A DNA stretch of 64,000 nt, taken from NCBI GenBank assembly GCA_963722715.1, contig CAVROA010000007.1, positions 62,001 through 126,000 of the forward strand. The letters run 5' to 3'. Positions 51,888-61,400 of this stretch are shown here, one piece after another. Under the pieces are notes generated by a model. It made no database searches, was not told the DNA's origin, and worked only from the letters and a program-made list of their open reading frames with translations. The number at the start of each line of letters is the position of its first letter. The stretch's first letter is position 1. Both the position numbers and the translations under genes were made by a program. The stretch comes from DASQGA01 sp963722715. Lineage in GTDB: Bacteria > Actinomycetota > Thermoleophilia > Gaiellales > Gaiellaceae.

Positions 51888-53010
51888 ATGAACACACACG
51901 AAATGCGTCCCGAACGGGATTCCACTCCAACGGCGGGGTAACGAACTGCGCCTCTTGCTCGTCGATGACGATCCGGGACTCCGGGCTCTCCTGAGGGCGA
52001 CCTTCGAGGTCGTCGACATGGAGGTCGCCGAGGCGGGGAGCGCCGAGGAGGCCGCGGCACACGTGGAGCGCGACCATCCGGACGTGGTCGTGCTCGACGT
52101 CAAGATGCCCGGCCAGGGTGGTCTCGCCTACTGTCGCGAGCTGAAGCAGAACCCGGCCACCTCCGATATCCAAATCGTTCTCCTCACCGGATCGGACGGC
52201 TCCGGTGACATCGACTGGCGAGCGTGCGGCGCCGATGCCTTCCTCCTGAAGCCGTTCAGCCCGCTCGAGCTGCTCGCGATCGTCGAGCGCCTCGCGGGCG
52301 GTCTCTACGGCGTGCCGTTCAGGGCCACGAAGAATCGAGCACCGGAGGAGCAGCTGCTCCTTTACGCACGCGACCTTCGTCATCTGCTCGAGATCGAGCG
52401 GGGCCAGCGGCACCTCCTCCAGAACGCCTACCAGGAGACGGTCACGGCGCTCGCAAGCGCGCTCGAGACGAAGGACACGGGCACGCGTGCGCATTCGCAG
52501 CGCGTCCAGCGTTACGCCATCTCGCTTGCGTCAGGGATCGACGGCTCGCTGGCGTCCGACCAGACCGCGTCGTACGGATTCCTCCTGCACGACGTCGGAA
52601 AGATCGGCATCCCAGATGAGATCCTCCGAAAGCCAGGGCCGCTGACGGAGGAGGAGCGCCGCCTGATGCAGACGCATGCCGCGCTCGGAGAGCAGATGCT
52701 CGGCGGCGTCGCCTTCCTCAAGGGCACGGGGCTCCGGGTCGTCCGCCACCACCACGAGCGCTGGGACGGCAGCGGCTACCCGGATCAGCTGGCAGGCGGG
52801 GAGATCCCGCTCGGCGCTCGAGTGTTCGCGGTCGCGGATTCCCTCGACGCGATGACGAGCGACCGGCCCTACCGGCCGGCGCAGCCGTGGTCGGCCGCGC
52901 GCGACGAGATCCTCTCCCAGTCGGAGCGTCAGTTCGACCCGGACGTCGTAGACGCCTTCCGCGCCGGGGAGAGCGAGCTCCGCGAGATCCAGCGCGAGTT
53001 CGCCGTCTAG
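51888..53010 (+). CDS. HD-GYP response regulator (frameshift near the start)
   Basis: REC receiver domain (LLLVDDDPGLRALL, phosphoacceptor Asp in VVVLDVKMPG, conserved Lys in FLLKPF) followed by a helical linker and an HD-GYP domain (HSQRVQRYA, LLHDVGKIGIPD, HHHERWDGSGYP, AVADSLDAMTSDRPYR). HD-GYP proteins usually degrade cyclic di-GMP. No start codon precedes the first REC strand in its frame, but ATG 51888 reads MNTHEMRPERDSTPTA and joins the REC frame (AGNELRLLLVDDD) if one G is removed from GGGG at 51935-51938. Without this only a TTG at 51955 is available, which cuts off strand 1. Confidence 0.88.
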
Positions 53011-53082
53011 GAGGGATTGGTGAAACGTCGCTCGTCGTCGCGCGGCCCGACGGCACTGCTGCGTCTCGTCAAACCCTCCTAG
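53007..53082. repeat. Inverted-repeat-ended intergenic element, short copy (76 bp)
   Basis: The same element as at 48415 in opposite orientation, without the central 90 bp. It fills the whole gap between two convergent genes, and its two ends supply both of their TAG stop codons (53008-53010 on the plus strand, 53081-53079 on the minus strand). It can fold into a long hairpin and may end transcription from both sides. Confidence 0.8.
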
Positions 53083-53522
53083 GCCGGCTCGGACTCGACG
53101 AGCGCCTCGAGGCGTGCCAGGTCGGCGTGGAGCTTCCTCTGCGCCTCACGGCTCACGAGGCCGCCGAAGAGCCGTGCGACGAGCAGCGAGAAGTCGCTCT
53201 CCACGGTCGCCGTCAGCCGGGTTCCACTCTCGATCGGCTCCAGGGCATAGGAGGTCGTCACCAGTAGGCCCTTCCCTTCCATCCGCGCCTGGACGAAGCG
53301 GTCCGGCTCGAGCGCTGTCAGCTCGCCGTCAAGCTTCCACTCCCTGCCGCGGATGACCATGACCTGGCGGGACTGGGCGCCAACAGAGGCACTTTCCCCG
53401 TCCACGGCCTCGAAGGTGGTCAGCCCGCCGACCCAGCGCTTCAGCAGCTCGGGCTCGGTCAGATAGGGGAACACGACCGCGGGCGGTCGCGCGATCTCGA
53501 TCGTGTGCTCGTTCCTGTGCAC
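53079..53522 (-). CDS. SRPBCC/START-like fold protein (CoxG-type)
   Basis: A 147-aa helix-grip fold protein. NEHTIEIARPPAVVFPYLTEPELLKRWVGGL is the usual strand 1 and helices 1-2 of SRPBCC proteins, SRQVMVIRGREWKLDGELTALEPDRFVQARMEG the middle strands, and the long C-terminal helix SREAQRKLHADLARLEALVES closes the ligand cavity. It likely binds a hydrophobic ligand; role unknown. GTG 53522 is 10 bases after TAGAGT. Confidence 0.85.
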   Translation of the reverse strand: MHRNEHTIEIARPPAVVFPYLTEPELLKRWVGGLTTFEAVDGESASVGAQSRQVMVIRGREWKLDGELTALEPDRFVQARMEGKGLLVTTSYALEPIESGTRLTATVESDFSLLVARLFGGLVSREAQRKLHADLARLEALVESEPA

Positions 53523-53532
53523 GGGGCCCGCG

Positions 53533-53542
53533 ACTCTATCCT
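53533..53542. promoter_or_regulatory. Overlapping divergent -10 boxes (SRPBCC / acyl-CoA dehydrogenase)
   Basis: On the minus strand TAGAGT (53538-53533) precedes GTG 53522 by 10 bases; on the plus strand TATCCT (53537-53542) precedes ATG 53550 by 7. They share the TA at 53537-53538, the same layout as at 27426-27435. Confidence 0.6.
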
Positions 53543-53549
53543 CCTCCGC

Positions 53550-54704
53550 ATGGACTTCGAGCTGTCAGCCGAGCAACGTGAGATCCAGGCGCTCGCGCGG
53601 GAGTTCGCGGAGGCCGAAATCGCTCCGAACGCGGCCGAATGGGACCGCGAGCACCGCTTTCCGCGCGAGCTCTTCGGGAAGCTCGCCCTCCTCGGGCTGA
53701 TGGGTGTTTGCGTCCCCGAAGACCTGGGCGGAGCGGGCGCCGACTTCCTGGCCTACGTCCTCGTGCTCGAAGAGCTCTCCCGTGCCGACGCGGGTGTGGG
53801 GGTGACGGTGGCGGTCCATACGAGCGCCGCGACCCTCCCGATCGTCAAGTTCGGCACCAAGGAGCAGCGAGAGCGGCTCGTACCACCGCTCGCGAGCGGT
53901 GAGAAGCTTGGAGCGTTCGCGCTGACCGAGTCGGAGGCAGGCTCGGACGCGGGGGCGCTGCGCACTCGGGCGGAGCCCGACGGGGACGGCTGGCGCCTAA
54001 CCGGCCGTAAGCAGTGGACGACGAACGGCGGCTACGCGGGCACGATCCTGGCTTTCGCGCGCACCGAGGCCGGAGTCTCGTGTTTCCTCGTCGACGGCGG
54101 CGCCGAGGGACTCGAGGTCAGCGTCGAGGCTGAAAAGCTCGGGCTCCACTCGAGCTCGACCGTGGATCTCGTTCTCGACGGAGTTCGCGTCGAGGACCAA
54201 GGCCTCCTCGGCGAAGAAGGGCGTGGCATGCCGATTGCCCTCGCAACGCTCGACGGCGGCCGCATCGGGATCGCGGCGCAGGCGGTCGGGATCGCCCAGG
54301 CCGCGTTCGACGTGGCGAAGGCGTATGCGCTCGAGCGGCACCAGTTCGGGAAGCCGATCGCCGACTTCCAGGCGATCCAGTGGAAGCTCGCAGACATGGC
54401 GACCGAGATCGACGCCGCCCGGCTCCTCACCTGGCGGGCCGCCTCGCTTCGGGATCGCGGGCTGCCGCACGGTGAGGCGGGGGCGAAAGCGAAGCTCTTC
54501 GCGTCGGGAGTAGCCCGGCGACAGACCGGTGAGGCGATCCAGGTGCTCGGCGGCTACGGGTACACCCGCGAGTTTCCCGTCGAGCGCTATTACCGCGACG
54601 CGAAGATCACGGAGATCTACGAGGGCACGAGCGAGATCCAGCGGCTCGTCATCGCGCGTTCGATCCTGGGGCTGGCCGAGCGCCCGGAGCCCGTGAAAGC
54701 ATGA
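53550..54704 (+). CDS. Acyl-CoA dehydrogenase (short-chain type)
   Basis: A 384-aa FAD enzyme. FALTESEAGSDAGALRT, RKQWTTNGGYAGTIL, RHQFGKPIADFQAIQWKLADMATEIDAAR and ITEIYEGTSEIQRLVIARSILG (catalytic Glu in YEG) are intact. The DFELSAEQREIQALAREFAE start and EIYEGTSEIQR are like butyryl-CoA dehydrogenases. ATG 53550 is fixed by TATCCT and by the family N-terminus; the open frame extends 45 bp upstream. Confidence 0.94.
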   Translation: MDFELSAEQREIQALAREFAEAEIAPNAAEWDREHRFPRELFGKLALLGLMGVCVPEDLGGAGADFLAYVLVLEELSRADAGVGVTVAVHTSAATLPIVKFGTKEQRERLVPPLASGEKLGAFALTESEAGSDAGALRTRAEPDGDGWRLTGRKQWTTNGGYAGTILAFARTEAGVSCFLVDGGAEGLEVSVEAEKLGLHSSSTVDLVLDGVRVEDQGLLGEEGRGMPIALATLDGGRIGIAAQAVGIAQAAFDVAKAYALERHQFGKPIADFQAIQWKLADMATEIDAARLLTWRAASLRDRGLPHGEAGAKAKLFASGVARRQTGEAIQVLGGYGYTREFPVERYYRDAKITEIYEGTSEIQRLVIARSILGLAERPEPVKA

Positions 54705-54729
54705 CCGTCCCTCGCCTCCGGCTCGCTCC

Positions 54730-54837
54730 CGCGGGGGAAACCATGTCTCCCCCGCGAGCCCCCTTCTTACAGTCCAACGTGGAGGAACCTCCCGGTTCCC
54801 CCACACCCTCACCCTCATGGGCCAAAGGTCGGCCCAT
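54730..54837 (+). promoter_or_regulatory. Structured leader with three hairpins before cobalamin adenosyltransferase
   Basis: Hairpin 1: CGCGGGGGA (54730-54738) with TCCCCCGCG (54748-54756). Hairpin 2: an 11-bp arm with one mismatch, GTGGAGGAACC (54779-54789) with GGTTCCCCCAC (54794-54804). Hairpin 3: ATGGGCC (54817-54823) with GGCCCAT (54831-54837), which buries the start codon (54836). No B12-box is present, so it is not a canonical cobalamin riboswitch. Confidence 0.5.
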
Positions 54838-55411
54838 GACCCGCAAGCGTGAGGAGCCGGTCCGGCTCGACCGGATCTACACGCGGGGCGGCGACCGGGG
54901 CGAGACGAGCCTCGGGGACGGGAGCCGGGTCGCGAAGACCGATCCGCGGATCGAAGCCTACGGCGCTGTCGACGAGCTGAACTCCGCGATCGGCTTCGCG
55001 CTCGCAGGTGATCTCCCGGAGGCCTCCCGGCCCTGGCTCGAGCGGATCCAGAACGAGCTCTTCGACCTGGGCGCCGACCTGTCGGTTCCTTTCGGAGACG
55101 AGAGGAAGGAGCGGCTGAGAATCACGCAGGGTCAGGTCGACCGGCTCGAGGAGCTTTGCGACCGTGCAAACGCGGACCTGGAGCCGCTCCGGAGCTTCGT
55201 GCTGCCTGGTGGGACAGACGGTGCCGCGCGGCTTCACCTCGCGCGAACCGTGTGCCGCCGGGCGGAGCGCCGCGCGGTCGGCCTCGCGGCGCTCGATCCT
55301 GTGAACCCGCTTGCGATCGCCTACCTGAACCGGCTCTCCGATCTCCTGTTCATCCTCGCGCGGGACGCGAACGCAGGCTCGGCTGAGCCGCTCTGGCAGC
55401 CCGGCGGCTAA
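54836..55411 (+). CDS. PduO-type cob(I)alamin adenosyltransferase
   Basis: A 191-aa ATP:cob(I)alamin adenosyltransferase. It has the ATP loop YTRGGDRGETSLGDG, VAKTDPRIEAYGAVDELNSAIGFA, ELFDLGADLSVP and the C-terminal AERRAVGLA and NPLAIAYLNRLSDLLFILARDAN, where Arg and Asn contact cobalamin and ATP. It makes adenosylcobalamin for methylmalonyl-CoA mutase, the client of the MeaB at 16.7 kb. ATG 54836 is chosen; the frame is open for 135 bp upstream but the sequence there is hairpin-rich non-coding DNA. Confidence 0.93.
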   Translation: MTRKREEPVRLDRIYTRGGDRGETSLGDGSRVAKTDPRIEAYGAVDELNSAIGFALAGDLPEASRPWLERIQNELFDLGADLSVPFGDERKERLRITQGQVDRLEELCDRANADLEPLRSFVLPGGTDGAARLHLARTVCRRAERRAVGLAALDPVNPLAIAYLNRLSDLLFILARDANAGSAEPLWQPGG

Positions 55412-55421
55412 ACCCTCCTAG
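55410..55421. repeat. Stub of the CTAGGAGGG element
   Basis: AAACCCTCCTAG matches the 12-bp end of the elements at 48415 and 53007. It lies between two convergent genes; the giant gene's TAG (55420-55418) lies within it. Confidence 0.55.
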
Positions 55422-58400
55422 TGCAGGGCGCTGCCGGCACGGATGCCGCGGAGGAGGAACGCGAGCAGCGAACGCGCCTTGTAACCGGCAGCGGCGGCCC
55501 CGAGGCCGAGCATGGCGAGCAGAAGGATCGTTCCGGCCGTTTTCTTCGAGTCTCCGGACTTCACAGCGACGGGCGAGGCAACGGGGACGATGGACGGACT
55601 CTGGGTCGCCTTCGGGCTGGAAGGGGTGAGCGACTCGCCGCCCCCATCGATGGAGGTCTCGGCTGCCGGAGGAAAGTTGGTCGTCGGTTCCGGTGCAGGC
55701 GGATCGCCGTCACCGTAGAGGGATCCTCCGAGCGGCGGTGAGCCGCTCTGCTCCGTGTCTGCGGTCGGCGTCGGCGTGCCCTGGCTCTCGATCTCGATCG
55801 GAACCCGTGCCGTCACCGTCTTTCCGTCCGGCCCGACTGCAGTCACGAGCAGCGTGTAGCGGTTCTTCTGGAGCGCCTCGTTCGGAATGTCGAGCTTCAG
55901 GAGAGTCGTGCCGGCATCAAGCCCGGAGCGCCAGGCGAAGACCTCGTCGGTGCCGTCCAGGAGCGATGTCCGCACGCTGGCTGCGTGCGACAGGTCGACG
56001 TTCACCCGGATGAGCTGGTGGCTCGATCGCCCCAGAACCGGCAGGCTCGTGACGCGGAGGACGAGGACTGACCTCGATGCAGCGCCTCCCGTAGAAACGA
56101 CGAGCGGAACAGCTGTGCCCACCCGCGCGACCGTGGGACCCGCTGCCCGGATCACCCGGCCGGCAGGCACCGTCGTCGAGCGCTTCTTCGTCAACTTGCC
56201 CTGCCTGAAGCCGCGCTTCACAAGCGCGGTCTTGGCGGCCTGGACCGTGAGCTTCTTGACGACCGGCAGGACCTTCAGCGCATAGCTCGGTACGCTTGCG
56301 TTGCCGGCTTGGTCCTCGGCCTGGATCTGGAAGGCTCGAAGGTCGCCGGCCTTGACACTGTTCACGATCGTCTGCCGCGCTGTCGCCGGGTAGGACGCGG
56401 TCCGGGCGCCCGCGACGCGAAGGGCGTAGGTCGGTGCGATCCCGCTCCCGTCGGTAGCGGCGCCCCAGCGCAACGTCAGCTTGCCGTTCTTGAGGGAGCC
56501 CGAGAAGCCGGGGGGAGTGGTCGGCGCCTGCACGTCGGGCGGCGGGCCGGATGGCGTCGTGTTGTCGATCAGAACGCCCGCACGGACGTCGGCAGCGCTG
56601 TTCCCGACCGAGTCGGATGCGGTCGCGCGCAGGTCGTAGGCTCCGTTCGTGAGGCTGCCGGTGGCAAAGGTCGCGCTCCAGGGGGCCGTGCTGTCCGTCG
56701 CGATGGTCGTCCAGGGGCCCGCGCCCGCGGTGCGGTAGGCGAAGACGACGACGGAGGCGTCCGGGGAGGTCGCGGTCAGCTCAACCGTTCCGCTCAGGGT
56801 GGCGCCTGGATCCACGAGCGTGACTGCGGGCGCCGAGCTATCCACGGTCACCGTGACGGTCGCGGTGAAGCTCGCGTTGCCGGCGATGTCCTCGATGCCG
56901 GCGCGCAGCTCGTAGTCGCCGTCAGGCAGGCTGGCGGTGTTCCAGGAGGCTGCGTACGGTGCCGATGTGTCCGCGGCGAGTGCAGTCCAGCCGGGAGCGC
57001 CGACAACTCGGAACTCCACCGTGACGCCAGCTACACCAGAGCCACCTGTGTCGGACGCGCTCGCCTGGACGGAGACGTCGCCGCCTACGGTTGCGCCGGC
57101 GGCGGGCGCGGTGATCGACCCGGACGGGGCGGTGTTGTCGACCCGGACGTTCCGAACCGCGCTCGTGCCCGTGTTACCCGAGCCGTCGAGGGCGACCGCG
57201 CGGAGCTCGTAGAGCCCGTCCGCCACGGCCGTGGTGTCGAAGTCGTTCGTGAAGGGCGAGGAGGCATCCGTCCCGAGAGATGTCCACGCGCCTCCGCCGG
57301 AGGGGCGGCGCTCGAACGTCACCTGCGCTGTGTCGCCCGAGGAGGTCGACCCGAGGGAGACCGTGCCTCTGAGATCGGTGCCCGGGTCTGCGAGCGTGAC
57401 GACCGGAGCGTCGTTGTCGACGGTGACCGTCACGACGGCGCTCGTGGCCGAGCCGCCTGCGACGTCGATTGCAACGGCGACGAGCTCGTAGGAGCCGTCA
57501 GCGCCGGCCGTCGAGTCCCACGCCGCCGTGAACGGGCTCGAAGCGTCGGTCGAGATTGTCGAGTAGATGCCGCCCGCGGGACGGACCATGAAGCTGACCA
57601 GCGCGATCCCGGAGCCCGGGTCGCCCGCATTCGCCGCCACGGGGACGACGGAGCCGGAGACCGAGCCGCCGTCGGCGGGTGCCGTCAGGGCAACAGTCGG
57701 GTCGGTGTTGTCGACCGTCTTTCCGGCGAGCACTGAGGCGGTCGCGTTAGCAGCGTTGTCGGTGGCCACGAACCGTAGGTCGTAGTCTCCGTCCGAGAGT
57801 CCGGTGGTGTCCCAGCTCGCTGCGAAGGGCGCCGCCGAGTCGGTGGAGATCGTCGTCCAGGTGCCACTGCCCGCGGGGGCGGACTGGAAGCTGACGGATG
57901 CCACGCCGGACGACGGGTCGGTCGCCGTCGCGGACAGTGCCACGGTGCCGCGAAGGTCATCGCCGGGGTCGGCGGGTGTGAGGCCCGGCGCGCTCGCGTC
58001 GATGCGAACGGTCGCGGTGCGCCAGGACTCGACGTTCCCCGCTCCGTCCGTCGACCGGTAGGAGATCGTGTGCGCGCCGTCGTTCGAGCCGTCGGCCGGG
58101 GCTGCAACGTTGACGGCGGTTCCGGTCTGCGTGCTGCCTCCATCGACGTCGTACTCCGTCGAAACGAGGCCGGAGCCGCCGATGTCTGTCGGAGCGAGGG
58201 TGACGAGCACCGGAGCCGAGCTCCACCCTGCGGCCGCGTCGTCCGTTGTGACTGGGGTGGATGTGTCCACCTTGACCACGTTCAGAGAGGTGTAGGTCGT
58301 GACGTTTCCGGCGTTGTCGGCGACCCGGTAGCGATAGCGGTAACAGGTGCCGCTCGCGACCGTGGTGTCAGGAGCGGACACGCTCGTCCACGTGCCGGTG

Positions 58401-61400
58401 AACACCCCGCAGCTACCGGCAGCGAGGGCGATCGCGTCGCGCTCGAGCGTGCGCGAGGCCAGGTCGATGCCGGAGCCGGAGTCGGTGCCGGTGTCGGTCG
58501 CGACCGACACCGAGCCGTCGAGGTCGTACCCGCTGGCGTACGTGACGGATCCGCCCGCGGGGGCTGTCCGGTCGATGGTCACGTTGACGATGTCGAAGCC
58601 GGTGTTGTTCGCCTCGTCCTCAACCACGGCACGGAGCGCTCTGGCTCCGTCTGCATCGACGTTCCACGAGGCGGAATAGGGCGCAGCGGAGTCGGTGCCG
58701 AGCGAGACCCAGGAGCCGGAGCCGCAGTTGACGCTCGAGTTCGAGCAGCGGAAGAACTCGACCTCGCTGATGTCGCCGTCGGGGCTCGTGGCGGTGACGG
58801 TGAACGGATCCGGCGCGGCTGCGTTGACGTAGCCCGAGGGCGCCGTGAGGGAGATGGTCGGTGCGTCGTTGTCCACCCGCCGGTTCACGACCGTGGCCGA
58901 GGTGGTCGAGTTACCGGCGTTGTCGGTGACGATCACGCGCAGGTCGTAGAGCCCGTCCGTAACGCCGGTCGTGTCGAAGGCGGCCGGGGTCGTCGTCCAG
59001 GTGCCGGCGCCGGCGGGAGAGTGCTGATAGGTGACGGTGGCGACACCGGAGCCGCCCGGGTCGGAGGCGGTCGAGGAGAGCGTGACCGTGCCGCTCAGGT
59101 GGGCGCCCGGGTTGATCATCGTCGCTGCGGGAGCGGTGTTGTCGACCCGGCGGTTGGTGACCGTGGCCGAGATGGTCGAGTTACCGGCGTTGTCGGTGAC
59201 CGTGACGCGCAGGTCGTAGAGCCCGTCCGTGACGGCGGTCGTATCGAAAGCGGCCGGGGTCGTCGTCCAGGTCCCTGCTCCCGCGGGCGAGTAGGCATAG
59301 ACGCGCGAGGCGATCCCGGAGCCGGCGTCGCTCGCAGTCGAGCTGAGCGTGACGGTGGCACGCAGGTTGGCGCCCGGATCGTCCAGCGAGGCGGTGGGGG
59401 CGGTGTTGTCGACCCGGCGGTTGGTGACGAGGGCCGAGGTTGTCGTATTGCCGACCTGGTCGGTTGCGACCAGGCGGAAGTCGTAGAGCCCGTCCGCCAC
59501 GGCGGTCGTGTCGAAGGAGACCGAGTAGGGCGAGCTCGTGTCCGTGTCCACGGTCGTCCAGCTGCCACCGCTTGCGGGCGAGCGCTGGAAGGCAGCGGAG
59601 GCGACGCCGGCTCCACCCGGATCGGATGCGGTGCCGCTCAGCGAGACGGTGCCGCGAAGCGGCGTGCCGGGATCGTCGAGCGAGGCGCCGGGGCCGGTGT
59701 TGTCGACCGTGACCGTGCGAAGGGCCGAGAGCTGGCTGTTTCCGGCCTGGTCAGTCGCGCTCGCGCGAAGCTCGTAGTCCCCGTCGGCGAGTGCGCTCGT
59801 GTCCCAGGAGACGGAGTAGGGCGAGCTCGAGTCGGTGTCGATCGCAGTCCAGGAGCCGCCACCGGCGGGGCGGCGCTCGAAGAGGAGGGAGTCGACACCG
59901 GAGCCGCCCGGATCGGAGCTGTTGGCAGAGACGGCCACCGTTGCGGAGACGAAGCTCCCGTCGGCAGGGGCAGTCAGGGAGGCACTCGGAGCCGTGTTGT
60001 CGACCCGGCGGTTGGTGACCGTGGCCGAGGTGGTCGAGTTGCCGGCGTTGTCGGTGACGATCACGCGCAGGTCGTAGAGCCCGTCCGTGACGCCGGTCGT
60101 GTCGAAGGCGGCCGGGGTCGTCGTCCAGGTGCCGGCGCCGGCAGGGGAGTGCTGATAGGTGCGGGTGGCGACACCGGAGCCGGCGTCGCTCGCGGTCGAG
60201 CTGAGCGTGACCGTCCCGCGCAGGTTGGCGCCCGGATCGTCCAGGCTGGCGCTGGGAGCGGTGTTGTCGACCCGGCGGTTGGTGACCGTGGCCGAGATGG
60301 TCGAGTTACCGGCGATATCGGTAACGATGACGCGCAGGTCGTAGAGCCCGTCCGTGACGCCGGTCGTGTCGAAGGCGGCCGGGGTCGTCGTCCAGGTGCC
60401 TGCTCCCGCGGGCGAGTGCTGCATAGGCGCGGGTGGCGACCCCGGAGCCGGCGTCGCTCGCGGTCGAGCTGAGCGTCACCGTCCCGCGCAGGTTGGCGCC
60501 CGGATCGTCCAGGCTGGCGCTGGGAGCCGTGTTGTCGACCCGGCGGTTGATGACCGTGGCCGAGGTGGTCGAGTTGCCGGCGTTGTCGGTGACGATCACG
60601 CGCAGGTCGTAGAGCCCGTCCGTGACGCCCGGTGGTATCGAAGGAGGCGCTGTAGGGAGCGGATGTGTCCGTGTCCACTGTCGTCCAGGTGCCGGCGCCG
60701 GCGGGCGAGCGCTGGAAGGCGAGCGAGGCCACGCCGGTGCCGCCCGGATCGGAGCCGGAGCCGGTCAGCGAGACGGTGCCGCGGAGGTTGGCGCCGGGGT
60801 CGTCCTGGGAGGCGGTAGGGTGCCGTGTTGTCGACCGTCACGGTCCGAGTCGCCGGGGTGTGGCTGTTTCCAGCCACGTCGGTGACGACGGCTCGCAGCT
60901 CGTAGTCCCCGTCAGCGAGAGCGCTCGTGTCCCAGGAGACGGAGTAGGGCGAGCTCGAGTCGGTGTCGATCGCAGTCCAGGCGCCGCCACCGGCGGGGCG
61001 GCGCTCGAAGAGGACGGAGTCGACACCGGAGCCGCCCGGATCTGAAGCAGTCCCGGAGACCGCCACGGTCCCCGAGACGAGCGCCCCGTCCGACGGCGCA
61101 CTCAGCGAGCCGGTCGGGTTGGTGTTGTCCACCCGCCGGTTCACGACCGTGGCCGAGGTGGTCGAGTTACCGGCGTTGTCGGTGACGATCACGCGCAGGT
61201 CATAGAGCCCGTCCGTAACGCCGGTCGTGTCGAAGGCGGCCGGGGTCGTCGTCCAGGTGCCGGCGCCGGCGGGGGAGTGCTGATAGGTGACGGTGGCGAC
61301 ACCGGAGCCGCCCGGGTCGGAGGCGGTCGAGGAGAGCGTGACCGTGCCGCTCAGGTTGGCGCCCGGGTTGTCATCTCGCGGCGGGAGCGGTGTTGTCGAC

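Noticed and set aside
54705..54835. Cobalamin riboswitch before the adenosyltransferase
   Set aside because: I looked for the B12-box and the conserved core and did not find them. The region is structured, but not of that class by eye.
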